From contig JACMNO010000082.1 in NCBI GenBank assembly GCA_014378485.1, positions 23,549-87,548 on the forward strand: a stretch of 64,000 bases of DNA. The letters are read 5' to 3'. The translations under genes were made by a program, and so were the position numbers. The notes beneath the pieces are model-generated. The model was not told where the DNA came from. It did no database searches and worked only from the letters and a program-made list of their open reading frames with translations. Each line of letters opens with the position of its first letter. Within the stretch, counting starts at the first letter, position 1. Origin of the DNA: Bacteroidia bacterium. GTDB taxonomy: Bacteria > Bacteroidota > Bacteroidia > B-17B0 > Aurantibacillaceae. This document shows, piece by piece, positions 9,102 to 18,762 of this stretch.

Positions 9102-9767
9102 ATGAAAAAATTAAAAGTATTCTCATTCCTATTATTAGGAACATTATTATCAAACACAAACATGACAGCGCAGGATGACAACACTGCATTTGACAAAGGA
9201 ACAGTTGTTATTACAGCGGGTTTAGGTTTTCCAGATTTTAACCGTTTAGATACACGAACCAGATATACTGGAAATGGTGCATACAATTCAACTACTGTGA
9301 GAGGTTTTGGTCCATTAATTTTAAAAGGTGACTTTGGTATTGTAAAATTTAAATGGGGACATACACTTGGGCTGGGATTTGTTCTAGGATATAATTCTAC
9401 TACGGTTAACTTTGCTTATACAGACTACAAATATAATTATGGTAATGGTAATTACTATTATGAAACCTATAATCAAACCGACAGATTCAAAACAATTACA
9501 GTTGGGGCTCGCGCAACCTACCATTTCTTTACTAAAGAAAAAATAGATTGTTATGCCAATGTTGGTTTAGGATATAATATCAGAACTTACTCACGCACAA
9601 CAAATGATCCTTATGGGAATTATGCGTATAGCGGTGCTCAATCTGGTGCTTACACTGCTTTTACAGCTGGTATCAGATATTATTTTACAAAAAACTTTGG
9701 AGTTTATGCAGAGTTAGGTTGGGATATGTCAACACCAATACAAGCGGGAATAGCACTTAAGTTTTAA
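9102..9767 (+). CDS. Outer-membrane beta-barrel protein inserted in the mre cluster
   Basis: A 221-residue protein with a signal peptide (cleavage near TNMTAQ, about residue 24). The mature part alternates polar and hydrophobic residues, with many Tyr, Gly and Asn residues in probable loops such as YKYNYGNGNYYYETYNQ. It ends in GIALKF, with the C-terminal aromatic residue expected of an outer-membrane barrel. It resembles the small porin/OmpA-barrel-like proteins of Bacteroidota; the ligand is unknown. It lies 42 bases after mreB and 32 before mreC on the same strand, so it is probably co-transcribed with the elongasome genes. Confidence 0.75.
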   Translation: MKKLKVFSFLLLGTLLSNTNMTAQDDNTAFDKGTVVITAGLGFPDFNRLDTRTRYTGNGAYNSTTVRGFGPLILKGDFGIVKFKWGHTLGLGFVLGYNSTTVNFAYTDYKYNYGNGNYYYETYNQTDRFKTITVGARATYHFFTKEKIDCYANVGLGYNIRTYSRTTNDPYGNYAYSGAQSGAYTAFTAGIRYYFTKNFGVYAELGWDMSTPIQAGIALKF

Positions 9768-9799
9768 TGCATTTTCTTCCACAGCCTTTTAAATTATAA

Positions 9800-10639
9800 A
9801 TGAAGAACCTTTTAAATTTTTTATATAGAAATAATTTCTTTTTTATATTTCTGTTCTTAGAATTTATTTGTGTTTTAATTTTAATTAAAAATAACGGTTA
9901 TCAGGGCTCCAGTTTATTAAATTCTTCGAACAAAGTTAGTGCGAAGATTTATGAACTGGAGTCTACTGCTAAGGAATATCTTCTTTTGAGAGATGAAAAT
10001 GAACGTCTTTCAAAAATGAATACCTTTTTGCTAAATCGTATAAAATTAGGTTATGCGGCTCTACCACTGAAATCGTATAAAATTCGTGATACTTTGTATA
10101 AACAAGAATATGAATTCACTAATGCAAAAGCACTTAATAGCAGCGTTAACAGAAGGAATAATTACTTAACACTTAATATCGGATCAGATCAGGGTGTTAC
10201 CAACGATATGGCAGTTATCACCAGCGATGGAATTATTGGTATCGTAAAAGATGTTTCGGCTAACTTTTCTTCAGTGATGTCTATTTTGCATAAAGATGTG
10301 AGAGTAAACTGCCAGTTAAAAAAAGATGCCTCGTACGGGCCATTAATTTGGGATGGTTCAGATTACCGTTTTTCCAACCTCACCGATATTCCAACTCATG
10401 CAAAAATTAAAAAAGGAGATACCGTGATCACCAGTTCCTTATCCGGTATTTTCCCTGAAGGCATTTTAGTTGGATTTGTTGAAAGCTTTGAGCAAAGGCC
10501 TAATGAATCTTACTTTACAGTAAAGGTTAGACTAAGTGCTGATTTCAAAAAAGTAAATCATGTGTCAGTTATTAAGTACAATTATAAAACGCAAAGAGAT
10601 AGTTTAGAAATTAAATCCCAGATACAAAGTGATAAATAA
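9800..10639 (+). CDS. mreC: Rod-shape-determining protein MreC
   Basis: A 279-residue bitopic protein with one N-terminal transmembrane helix (about residues 12-28), then a periplasmic coiled-coil (about 45-85) and the MreC beta-domain. The domain includes NYLTLNIGSDQGVTNDMAVI and GIIGIVKDVSANFSSVM, both characteristic of MreC. It links MreB to PBP2 and RodA in the elongasome. The last 11 bases overlap the mreD start, so the two are translationally coupled. Confidence 0.95.
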   Translation: MKNLLNFLYRNNFFFIFLFLEFICVLILIKNNGYQGSSLLNSSNKVSAKIYELESTAKEYLLLRDENERLSKMNTFLLNRIKLGYAALPLKSYKIRDTLYKQEYEFTNAKALNSSVNRRNNYLTLNIGSDQGVTNDMAVITSDGIIGIVKDVSANFSSVMSILHKDVRVNCQLKKDASYGPLIWDGSDYRFSNLTDIPTHAKIKKGDTVITSSLSGIFPEGILVGFVESFEQRPNESYFTVKVRLSADFKKVNHVSVIKYNYKTQRDSLEIKSQIQSDK

Positions 10640-11147
10640 CGTCATCAAAAACAGTATCCGGTTTATATTATTAGTTCTCTTACAAGTGCTGATTGTTCAA
10701 AACATACGCCTTGGTTCTTACATTATTCTGTTACCATATATTTTATTTATTTTATTATTGCCTTTCGAAACACCAAAACTTGTTGTATTAATCTCATCAT
10801 TTTTTATTGGTTTTATAATCGACATGTTTTATGATACAGCGGGGATACATGCTGCAGCCTGCACTTTGATTGGTTTTTCGAGATATTACATTTTAAAATT
10901 ACTCTCTCCAAGGGAAGGTTATGATCCGGGATTATTACCCACGGTGGATTCAATGGGTTCAGTTTGGTTTATTACTTACGCTTCTTTAATTATTTTTATT
11001 CATCATTTATTTTTCTTTTACCTGGAAATTTTCCGCTTTGATGAATTTTTCAGAACCATGCTGAGAGTGATCTTAAGTAGCATCGGAACTTTTGTATTTG
11101 TTTACGTTGTTCAGTTTTTATTTTATAAAAAACACCGCAATGAATAA
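10629..11147 (+). CDS. mreD: Rod-shape-determining protein MreD
   Basis: A 172-residue integral membrane protein with five or six hydrophobic helices, in the standard position between mreC and mrdA. The segment PFETPKLVVLISSFFIGFIIDMFYDTAGIHAAA matches MreD of Bacteroidota. The start codon is GTG at 10629, 11 bases inside mreC. Its end overlaps the PBP2 gene by 8 bases. These overlaps indicate one tightly coupled operon. Confidence 0.92.
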   Translation: MINNVIKNSIRFILLVLLQVLIVQNIRLGSYIILLPYILFILLLPFETPKLVVLISSFFIGFIIDMFYDTAGIHAAACTLIGFSRYYILKLLSPREGYDPGLLPTVDSMGSVWFITYASLIIFIHHLFFFYLEIFRFDEFFRTMLRVILSSIGTFVFVYVVQFLFYKKHRNE

Positions 11148-13017
11148 CAACTCTCATCTTTCAGATAGAAAGTTTATCATCAGCGGCTTCTTTATTTTGG
11201 TGGCCATAGTGTATATATGTCGATTATTTTATATTCAATTAGTTGACGACCAATATACACTTCAGGCCCGTAACAATGCTTTAAAATCAAGAACAGAATA
11301 CGCTTTACGTGGTTATATTTTTGACCGTAACGGGAAATTGTTGGTGCAAAATGTGTTATCCTATGACTTGCTTGTAACTCCAAAACTGGTAAAAGATTGC
11401 GATACATTAGCACTCTGTAAAGTACTTGAAATCACCAAAGAAGATTTTTTACGTCGGATTAAAAAAGCCATGCAGGCACCGAATTCTCCTCGTAAGGAAA
11501 GTATTTTTGAAAAACAATTATCCCCGAAAGTATACGCTGCATTGCAGGAAAAAATTTACCGATTCAAAGGTTTTGATGTACAGTCGAGAACCGTTAGACG
11601 TTATCCTCGCCCTGTCGCTGCCCATTTATTGGGATATGTTGGTGAGGTGAGTAAAGATAAAGCCGCTAAAGATATATATTACAGAGAAGGTGATTACATT
11701 GGTATCAGCGGTATTGAAAGATCTTACGAGGAAGCCTTGCGTGGAAAAAAAGGTACGCAGATCGTAATGGTAGATGTGCATAACAAAACCAAGGGACGAT
11801 ACATGAATGGTTTGTATGACACTGCTGCGGTAGCAGGAAAACCTTTATTCAGCAGTATTGATATTGATTTGCAGGAATATGGCGAAAAATTATTGCAGGG
11901 TAAAAGAGGTGCCGTTGTGGCCATTGAACCGGCTACCGGCGAAATATTATGTCTAATTTCAAGCCCTGGTTATGACCCAAATTTATTAGTTGGAGGAAAA
12001 GAACGCTCAAGAAACTTCACCAAATTATATTTAGATTCTTTAAATATTCCGTTATTTAATAGGGCTCTAACAGCCATGTATCCCCCAGGTTCCACATTTA
12101 AGCTGATTGATGCCTTAATTGCCCAACAGGATGGATTAATACAGCGCTCTACTGTTTTTCCTTGCCATGGAGGTTATCCTCCAATGGGTGGTCATCCAAA
12201 ATGTCATTCACATCCATCTACAGATTTACCCGGATCTATTGCTACTTCCTGTAACTCATATTATAGTTATGTATTTAGAGAAATCGTTGATCAAAAAAAA
12301 TATCCAAAATTTGAGGATGGCTACAATCATTGGAGAGATGCTGTAAAATCTTTTGGTCCGGGCACAAAACTAGGAAGCGATTTGCCGTTTGATAAACCCG
12401 GTAATGTACCCTCTGTAGAATATTATAATAAAGTGTTTGGAAAAAATCACTGGAGAAGTAATACCGTTGTTTCTTTGGGTATAGGTCAGGCTGAATTAAC
12501 ATTGGTGCCTTTACAAATGGCAAATGTTGTAGCTTCAATTGCCAATCGCGGTTTTTTCATCACTCCACATTGCATAAAAGGAGTTGGTATGGAAAAAGCA
12601 TTAGAGGGAAAATTCAAGGAAAAACATTTTACTTACGCGCAAAGCCAGGAGGCTTATCAGAATGTACTGGATGGTATGCAAAAATGTTTTGATGCAGGTA
12701 CTGCTACGGCATCAAAGATTCCAGGAATTGTTGCCTGTGGCAAAACCGGTACTGCCGAAAACCCTCATGGAAAAGACCATGCAGTATTTTTAGCATTTGC
12801 ACCAAGAGAGAACCCTAAAATTGCCATGGTTTGCTTTATAGAGAATGCAGGATTTGGCGGAACATGGTCTGCACCAATTGTTAGTTTAATGATTGAAAAA
12901 TATTTAAAAGGCAAAATCACAAGACCCGAAATGGAAAAACGTATGATGGAAGCCAATTTAATTGATGGAACAAATTTATTGGGTAAACAAACCAATACAC
13001 CAAAAAAGAAAAAGTGA
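11140..13017 (+). CDS. mrdA: Penicillin-binding protein 2 (peptidoglycan transpeptidase)
   Basis: A 625-residue class B PBP that cross-links peptidoglycan during cell elongation. It has an N-terminal membrane anchor (about residues 10-30) and a dimerisation/pedestal domain with RGYIFDRNGKLL. The transpeptidase domain holds all three active-site motifs: S318-TFK (catalytic Ser in PPGSTFK), S370-CN, and K535-TG. A longer frame opens at 11092, but the ATG at 11140 overlaps mreD by only 8 bases and gives a normal N-terminus. The C-terminal tail ends in a run of lysines. It overlaps rodA by 4 bases. Confidence 0.95.
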   Translation: MNNNSHLSDRKFIISGFFILVAIVYICRLFYIQLVDDQYTLQARNNALKSRTEYALRGYIFDRNGKLLVQNVLSYDLLVTPKLVKDCDTLALCKVLEITKEDFLRRIKKAMQAPNSPRKESIFEKQLSPKVYAALQEKIYRFKGFDVQSRTVRRYPRPVAAHLLGYVGEVSKDKAAKDIYYREGDYIGISGIERSYEEALRGKKGTQIVMVDVHNKTKGRYMNGLYDTAAVAGKPLFSSIDIDLQEYGEKLLQGKRGAVVAIEPATGEILCLISSPGYDPNLLVGGKERSRNFTKLYLDSLNIPLFNRALTAMYPPGSTFKLIDALIAQQDGLIQRSTVFPCHGGYPPMGGHPKCHSHPSTDLPGSIATSCNSYYSYVFREIVDQKKYPKFEDGYNHWRDAVKSFGPGTKLGSDLPFDKPGNVPSVEYYNKVFGKNHWRSNTVVSLGIGQAELTLVPLQMANVVASIANRGFFITPHCIKGVGMEKALEGKFKEKHFTYAQSQEAYQNVLDGMQKCFDAGTATASKIPGIVACGKTGTAENPHGKDHAVFLAFAPRENPKIAMVCFIENAGFGGTWSAPIVSLMIEKYLKGKITRPEMEKRMMEANLIDGTNLLGKQTNTPKKKK

Positions 13018-14318
13018 GAAAACAGGAGCATAATTTATTTTTTGGCGTAGATAAGATCACTGTTCTTACCTATTCAATACTCATGCTCATGGGATGGTTG
13101 AATATTTATGCGGCTGTTTATAACGAAGAGCATCAGAATATTTTTGATACCTCACAAAAATATGGCATGCAATTAATATGGATTGGAAGCGCGGCTTTTA
13201 TTGCTGTTTTTCTTCTCATAATTGATGCAGGCTTTTATACCGTGTTTGCCTATTTGTTTTACGGCTTTATGTTAGCGGCTTGTATTGCCGTACCTTATTT
13301 AGGAAGGGAAGTAAAGGGGAGTCGCTCCTGGTTCAGGTTTGGAAAATTTGGGATCCAGCCTGCTGAATTCATGAAATTTGCAACGAACCTGGCTCTTGCA
13401 AAATTTTTAAGTAATGTCAATATTGAAGTGGATACCTCCAGAAGAAACCGTTTGTCAGACCTTTTTAAAAATTACAAGAACACCATTTTCGCGGTAATCA
13501 TCTTAGGATTGCCGTTAATCATCATTAAATTGTTGCAGGATGAAACAGGGCTCGCCATTGTTTTTATGGCCTTTATCATTACGCTTTACAGGGAAGGACT
13601 CTCTGTTAACTTTTTAATTTTCGGATTATTATCGGCTCTGCTTTTTGTGCTGTCACTTGTAATCGAGTCACAAACTCTGATCATAACCTTAGGTATTATT
13701 TCCGGTCTTGCCTTTCTTTTCATTAAGCGTACACGTAAAAACATTATTATCGTATCCTTAATTTTTGCATCGGCAAGCGGTGTTGTTTTGGGCACTAATT
13801 ACGTTTACAATCACCTGGAAGAACACCAGCGAACAAGGATTGACGTATTATTGGGCCGTGGTACAGTAAATTTAAAAAAAGAAGGTTATAATGTAAACCA
13901 GGCAAAAATTGCGATCGGCTCCGGAGGCTTTTTCGGGAAAGGTTATTTGCAGGGAACACAAACCAAATATGATTTTGTTCCTGAACAGGATACCGATTTT
14001 ATTTTTTGTACAGTTGGAGAAGAGTGGGGGTTTCTTGGGTCGAGTATTGTAATCATGCTGGAATTGTTTTTAATTATTCGGGTTATTTTTATGGCTGAGA
14101 GGCAGCGCTCCCCGTTCAGTCGAATCTATGGCTACGGTGTTGCTTCTGTTTTATTTTTTCATGTTGCGGTTAACGTGGGCATGACCATTGGTTTAATGCC
14201 GGTTATTGGTATTCCTCTACCTTTTTTTAGCTACGGGGGATCTTCGTTATGGTCGTTCACAATCTTACTGTTTATTTTTATTAAACTGGATGCAAACCGT
14301 CTCGTGATTTTACGATAA
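13014..14318 (+). CDS. rodA: Peptidoglycan glycosyltransferase RodA
   Basis: A 434-residue SEDS-family protein with about ten transmembrane helices that polymerises lipid II together with PBP2. Family hallmarks include the region KGSRSWFRFGKFGIQPAEFMK, LQDETGLA containing the catalytic Asp region, and the C-terminal GIPLPFFSYGGSS. The start is GTG, overlapping the mrdA stop codon in GTGA. It closes the rod-shape operon. The long loop between helices 7 and 8 (RTRIDVLLGRGTVNLKKEG) is normal for the family in this phylum. Confidence 0.95.
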   Translation: MRKQEHNLFFGVDKITVLTYSILMLMGWLNIYAAVYNEEHQNIFDTSQKYGMQLIWIGSAAFIAVFLLIIDAGFYTVFAYLFYGFMLAACIAVPYLGREVKGSRSWFRFGKFGIQPAEFMKFATNLALAKFLSNVNIEVDTSRRNRLSDLFKNYKNTIFAVIILGLPLIIIKLLQDETGLAIVFMAFIITLYREGLSVNFLIFGLLSALLFVLSLVIESQTLIITLGIISGLAFLFIKRTRKNIIIVSLIFASASGVVLGTNYVYNHLEEHQRTRIDVLLGRGTVNLKKEGYNVNQAKIAIGSGGFFGKGYLQGTQTKYDFVPEQDTDFIFCTVGEEWGFLGSSIVIMLELFLIIRVIFMAERQRSPFSRIYGYGVASVLFFHVAVNVGMTIGLMPVIGIPLPFFSYGGSSLWSFTILLFIFIKLDANRLVILR

Positions 14319-14407
14319 TTTATTTGTAGGGTTTATCCTATGATATATTATTAAATTTTGTAAATTAGTACTGTGATTGCTCGATTTAACAGTATTATCA
14401 AAAAAAA

Positions 14408-14788
14408 ATGACGCTCAAACCCAATGACATATTATCTATGAATTCATTAAGAGGAAAAATTGAAGAGATCTTAATTAAAGAAAACTACACCTTTAAACAA
14501 TTAGCAGATTACCTGAATCTCTCCGAACAGGAACTTGAAGATGGCTTAGCACACAAAACCCTCGAATTAAGATACCTGGAAGATATTTCAAAGAACCTGA
14601 AAGTGCCTTTATATAGCTTTTTCAGGGATAATAAAATTAAGATCAATTATAATGAAAAGCCCTATTTTACCAATAAACTCTGGAACGATAATGAAGAATC
14701 AAGTCCTCAGAAGTTAATGGAAGAAATTGAAATGTTAAAACAGGCGATTTTGTTTAAAGAAGCCGAACTGGCTAAAAAATTAAAATAA
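14408..14788 (+). CDS. Small HTH protein with C-terminal coiled coil
   Basis: A 126-residue soluble protein. Residues about 12-80 resemble an XRE/Cro-type helix-turn-helix (LRGKIEEILIKENYTFKQLADYLNLSEQELEDG), followed by DISKNLKVPLYSFF, which is typical after the fifth helix of such domains. The last 30 residues (PQKLMEEIEMLKQAILFKEAELAKKLK) form a short coiled coil. It is probably a DNA-binding regulator that dimerises through the coil; targets are unknown. It lies 3 bases upstream of the CNNM transporter gene and is probably co-transcribed with it. Confidence 0.65.
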   Translation: MTLKPNDILSMNSLRGKIEEILIKENYTFKQLADYLNLSEQELEDGLAHKTLELRYLEDISKNLKVPLYSFFRDNKIKINYNEKPYFTNKLWNDNEESSPQKLMEEIEMLKQAILFKEAELAKKLK

Positions 14789-14791
14789 GCT

Positions 14792-16096
14792 ATGATAGCA
14801 GACTTGTTTCTTACTTTTTTACTTGTATTATTAAATGGTTTTTTTGTGGCTGCTGAATTTGCGCTAGTCAAAGTTCGGGCTTCACAGGTGGACCTGTTAG
14901 TTCAAAAAGGCAGTAAGCGTGCCGTTATCACAAGATCCTTGCTCGAAAAATTAGATGCTTATTTATCAGCTACGCAATTAGGAATAACACTTGCATCTTT
15001 AGCATTAGGTGCTATAGGCGAGAAAACCATTTCTGCTATCGTGGTTAGGTTTTTTGAAAAAGCGAACTGGGAAGTTGATCCCTTAACTGTGCATAGTATC
15101 TCTTTGCCGGTTGCCTTAACGCTCCTTACTTTTTTCCATGTTACCATTGGTGAACAAATCCCAAAAATGATCGGTATCAAATATTCAATGGATACAGCTT
15201 TATTTATTGCCTGGCCATTAAAAATATTTTACACGGTATTCAGTCCATTCATCTGGTTATTAAATAAATCATCTAATTTTATTTTAAGAATTTTCGGGAT
15301 AAAAAGGATAGGGGAAGATGAAGTGCACACCGAAGAAGAATTACGTTTGATTTTAACGGAAAGTGAAGAAGGAGGAGCAATTAAACCAAGTGAAAATGAG
15401 CTCATTCAGAATGTTTTTGATTTTGATGACCGTCTTGTAAAACAAATCATGGTTCCTCAAAATAGGATTTCTGCCATTGATGTAGAACTTGGAAGAAATG
15501 AAATGATTAAGGTGGTAATTGATGAAGGCTATTCACGTTTACCCATTTATCTTGGAGATATTGATAATGTGATTGGTGTGGTTCATTCTAAAGATCTTTT
15601 AAAAGCGGTGATCGATAATAAATTTAAAACCATCCGCGATATAATGCGACCTGCTCATTTTATTCCTGAGAGCATGCATGTTAATTATTTATTACGTGAT
15701 TTTCAAAAACTTCATATCCAAATGGCTATTGTTACCAACGAATTTGGTGCTACTGCTGGTATTGTAACCATGGAAGATATTATTGAAGAATTGGTGGGAG
15801 AAATACAGGATGAACATGATGAAGAGAAACCAACTGTAGAAAAGAAAAGCGAAACTGAATACATTGTCAATGCACATAGTAGCATTAGTGATGTGAATGA
15901 AGCTTTACCAATGTCATTCCCGGAGAGCCCTAAATACGAAACAGTTTCTGGACTAATCAACTTTTTATGGGGTAGGATTGCCGGCGTAAATGAAAAGAAA
16001 CAATACGGTGGTTATGAAATAACAATTCTTCAAAGAAAAAAACAAACCGTTGAATCTGTTAAGCTCAGAGTATTAGAACCTAATAAAGTAGAGTAA
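14792..16096 (+). CDS. CNNM/CorC (HlyC/CorC) family membrane transporter
   Basis: A 434-residue protein with the full CNNM architecture. Residues about 1-180 are the DUF21/CNNM membrane domain (LNGFFVAAEFALVKVRASQ, SATQLGITLASLALGAIGE). Residues about 200-330 are a tandem CBS pair (VDFDD/IMVPQNRISAIDV and IRDIMRPAHFIPE). Residues about 350-430 form the CorC_HlyC FAD-binding-like domain. Family members are linked to Mg2+ or Co2+ efflux and homeostasis; the older haemolysin name is misleading. A paralogue such as gldE exists in Bacteroidota, but nothing here specifically indicates gliding. Confidence 0.9.
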   Translation: MIADLFLTFLLVLLNGFFVAAEFALVKVRASQVDLLVQKGSKRAVITRSLLEKLDAYLSATQLGITLASLALGAIGEKTISAIVVRFFEKANWEVDPLTVHSISLPVALTLLTFFHVTIGEQIPKMIGIKYSMDTALFIAWPLKIFYTVFSPFIWLLNKSSNFILRIFGIKRIGEDEVHTEEELRLILTESEEGGAIKPSENELIQNVFDFDDRLVKQIMVPQNRISAIDVELGRNEMIKVVIDEGYSRLPIYLGDIDNVIGVVHSKDLLKAVIDNKFKTIRDIMRPAHFIPESMHVNYLLRDFQKLHIQMAIVTNEFGATAGIVTMEDIIEELVGEIQDEHDEEKPTVEKKSETEYIVNAHSSISDVNEALPMSFPESPKYETVSGLINFLWGRIAGVNEKKQYGGYEITILQRKKQTVESVKLRVLEPNKVE

Positions 16097-16212
16097 AAAT
16101 ATGTTGACTCTTTGCAAAGTTCTATTGTTTCAAAACGAAAACAGTTGTTTGAGTTACAAAGTTATAATTTGAATTACTTTTTTCCATGACGAAAAAAATA
16201 TCTAAAGAAATT

Positions 16213-17487
16213 TTAATTGTCCAGAAATATCCTTCCCTGTCTCCACATATCAACAGCTTCATACCAAGGCGCTTTATATGCTTCACTGCGCTCCAGAAAA
16301 AAATCATTATCGGTAAAAGGATTGATCACTTTGTTAAACCCAAATACAATGGAATTAGGATTTCCAACTTCTCCGTAAGTCCATATCTCGCCATTCTTTC
16401 TTTTGGTTACTTTATTGGGAGCACCAAATACAATGTAAAGCATTCCACGATCTGTTTTCCAACCCTCCTGGAAGCTCGTAAATAATTTATTGGCTTCCTG
16501 TACCCTGCCATAATATTTTCGGATCAGTTCTTTGGCTCTCTCGTTGCTGCCGCTGATATCCACCCAAAATTTATCAATGGCTACTTTTCTATCCAGGGCA
16601 TTCATACAATTATCAAATTCTTTTTTGGCCATGATATACCTTGTGCAAAGAATCATTTGCTCAGTATTTTTTATTTTCGGATAAGCTGATTCGTAAACAA
16701 AAAAAGTAACCCCGTCTTTAGTAGAATTATTGGTTTTTAAATGAAAAAATCCTGTTTGAGGAAGCGCTAATTCAATCTGCCCGTTCTTTTCATAAACACT
16801 AAAAGCGGAATCAGGTTTGTAACTGAAATGCGGCATCGGTTCTGTTGAAAATGGCGGGATCGCCAATTTAAAATTTGCCTTAAAAAAATCAACTTCATAT
16901 AATTTTTCATGGTTCCGGAGAGACTGAATATAAACGACATCGTCCGGCTTGTAATAGGATGAAAAAAGGACCTCATTGCGGGAGTTAGTCATTAAAAAAT
17001 TCTGTCGGGAATCGATGCCGGTTTTGTTGGAATATTCGCTATGGTCATAAATTATTTTTTTATGGACATCTATGACATTGATATTAATATAATAATTGGA
17101 TCCTTTCTTTAACTTAAAAAGTAAATCGCCTTTTAGTTGCTTTATAACCGCGTCGTCATTTTGTCTGTCTTTTATGATAACGGAAGCAGTATCGGTTACC
17201 ATTCCTAAATTATCTTCTGCGCTTACTTTCAGTAGCAGTTTAATGTGGCTATAAAAATAATTACTGGTATCTGTCTTTTTGTATATCAATACCTCGTTTG
17301 ATATCTCGTAAAACAAACGGCTAATGCTATCATTGATGTGATACACCACGTATTTCGCGCTGAGTTCATTATTTTCTTTCTTATAAAGCCGGTCGGTGCT
17401 TGACTGATTTACTTTTTGAGAAGTGCAGGCCATCAAACACAATACTGTAAAAAAAAGAAAACAGCTAAAAAGCTTTGAAAAATTCAT
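16213..17487 (-). CDS. GWxTD domain-containing lipoprotein
   Basis: A 424-residue protein with a lipoprotein signal peptide (lipobox LMAC near residue 21). Near residue 341 it contains GWKTDRGMLYIVFGAP, which gives the GWxTD domain its name, followed by NGEIWTYG. The domain is known from Bacteroidota and Acidobacteriota but has no settled function. The N-terminal half looks like beta-sandwich material. It is convergent with the CNNM gene and followed upstream, 44 bases away, by the HMA lipoprotein on the same strand. Confidence 0.85.
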   Translation of the reverse strand: MNFSKLFSCFLFFTVLCLMACTSQKVNQSSTDRLYKKENNELSAKYVVYHINDSISRLFYEISNEVLIYKKTDTSNYFYSHIKLLLKVSAEDNLGMVTDTASVIIKDRQNDDAVIKQLKGDLLFKLKKGSNYYININVIDVHKKIIYDHSEYSNKTGIDSRQNFLMTNSRNEVLFSSYYKPDDVVYIQSLRNHEKLYEVDFFKANFKLAIPPFSTEPMPHFSYKPDSAFSVYEKNGQIELALPQTGFFHLKTNNSTKDGVTFFVYESAYPKIKNTEQMILCTRYIMAKKEFDNCMNALDRKVAIDKFWVDISGSNERAKELIRKYYGRVQEANKLFTSFQEGWKTDRGMLYIVFGAPNKVTKRKNGEIWTYGEVGNPNSIVFGFNKVINPFTDNDFFLERSEAYKAPWYEAVDMWRQGRIFLDN

Positions 17488-17531
17488 ACCAATGAAGGTA
17501 ATAAAAAATATTAAATTCCTGGAAAAGTAAT

Positions 17532-17879
17532 CTATTTCAGTTCGAAGGGTTTGCGATCATATTGGCAACAGGCAGGCAATTTAGCATAGGCATAATCATC
17601 ACCGTAATATACGTCATTGTCATATCCTGCTTTTGCAATCAGTTGCTGGATCCCATTTAAGCTAATCTTTGTGGTATCAAATTTAACTGTCATTAACTTG
17701 GATTCAATATTCCACTCTTTTTCAATTACTCCATCCACATTAACAGCTTTCTCAATGGTTACTTTACATTTCTCGCAATTCCCCCAGACTTTAAATGTAT
17801 CTGTTTTTTCTGTAGAGTTTGTTTTACAGGAAAAGAAACCAAGGGATAAGAAAAATATTGTATAGAATAAAAATTTCAT
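17532..17879 (-). CDS. Heavy-metal-associated (HMA) domain lipoprotein
   Basis: A 115-residue protein whose signal peptide ends in a lipobox-like GFFSC (Cys18), so it is probably a lipoprotein. The mature part is an HMA fold with the metal-binding pair C35-x-x-C38 in WGNCEKCKVTIEKA, plus KAGYDND, the usual last helix. A second Cys pair lies in ACCQYDRKPF near the C-terminus and may add a metal site. It probably binds Cu+ or Zn2+. The frame extends upstream to 17906, but the ATG at 17879 directly precedes the signal peptide. Confidence 0.8.
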   Translation of the reverse strand: MKFLFYTIFFLSLGFFSCKTNSTEKTDTFKVWGNCEKCKVTIEKAVNVDGVIEKEWNIESKLMTVKFDTTKISLNGIQQLIAKAGYDNDVYYGDDYAYAKLPACCQYDRKPFELK

Positions 17880-17892
17880 TTTTTCATTTAAA

Positions 17893-18504
17893 TTATAGCA
17901 TTGCAAATTTATAATTTAATTTCAAAAAATGTTCAATATAATGAGAAAGGGTAAATTTTAAGTTCTCTTCTGCTTTGATATTATCATGAAAAACGATGAT
18001 ACTTCCGTTGCGCGTATGTTTCAAAGCATTGGCTAAACATTTTTCAGGTGTTGTTAATCTGTCATAATCGTAAGTTAATACATCCCAAAACACTACTTTA
18101 TATTTTTCTGAAATCATTTTATACTGACTCTTTTTAATTCTGCCATATGGTGGTCTAAATAAATTGGTTTTTGTCAGAGCCTGGCATTTTTCCATATTGT
18201 CATGATAAACGGTGGTGCTTACTTCCCATCCTTTGATGTGATTATAGGTATGATTTCCAACCTGGTGGCCTTCATTAAGTATTCGTTCATATATTTCCCG
18301 GTTTTTTACAATGTTTTCTCCCACGCAAAAAAAAGTTGCCTTCACTCGGTGTAATTTTAGAATATCGAGCACCCAGGGCGTGAGCTCAGGAATTGGCCCA
18401 TCATCAAATGTTAAATAAATGACAGGTTCATTTTTTTCCATTCGCCACACAGAACCTTTATAAAAGCTTCTTAACAATTGTGGCGGACGAACCAATAGTT
18501 TCAT
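17893..18504 (-). CDS. Polysaccharide deacetylase (NodB domain)
   Basis: A 203-residue protein that is essentially a bare NodB catalytic domain. The motifs are canonical: TFDDGP (catalytic base and first metal ligand), HTYNH (H-x3-H metal ligands), RPPYGR, WDVLTYDYD and IIVFHD. Such enzymes remove N-acetyl groups from peptidoglycan or other GlcNAc polymers. No signal peptide is apparent, so it may act in the cytoplasm or be exported by another route. It lies 13 bases upstream of the HMA lipoprotein on the same strand. Confidence 0.9.
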   Translation of the reverse strand: MKLLVRPPQLLRSFYKGSVWRMEKNEPVIYLTFDDGPIPELTPWVLDILKLHRVKATFFCVGENIVKNREIYERILNEGHQVGNHTYNHIKGWEVSTTVYHDNMEKCQALTKTNLFRPPYGRIKKSQYKMISEKYKVVFWDVLTYDYDRLTTPEKCLANALKHTRNGSIIVFHDNIKAEENLKFTLSHYIEHFLKLNYKFAML

Positions 18505-18728
18505 AGACTTTGATATTTTTTTATTTTATCAGGTACTGTTTTTTAACCATTGTGAATGTAATCATAAATTCATTCAGGGCATTAAAATCAGCTGATTTAT
18601 TAAACTCAAACCACTTTTCCGGGCGATATTTCAGCTGAAAATAATGGCTCCCCTAATTCAAATGGATAGTTTACATACTCAAATAACCTTCCTAATCAGA
18701 TTGCTTGTTTTAAACGGGCTTTTATTGG

Positions 18729-18736
18729 TATTTTTA
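18729..18736 (+). promoter_or_regulatory. Possible -7 box upstream of the large adhesin
   Basis: TATTTTTA is one mismatch from TAnnTTTG, with a TTG 21 bases upstream at 18705-18707. It would place the transcription start about 20 bases before the adhesin ATG. Such AT-rich matches are common by chance in this genome, so support is weak. Nothing else is obvious in the 258-base gap 18505-18762. Confidence 0.25.
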
Positions 18737-18762
18737 AGGCTATTATTAATTTTCTCGTTGAA

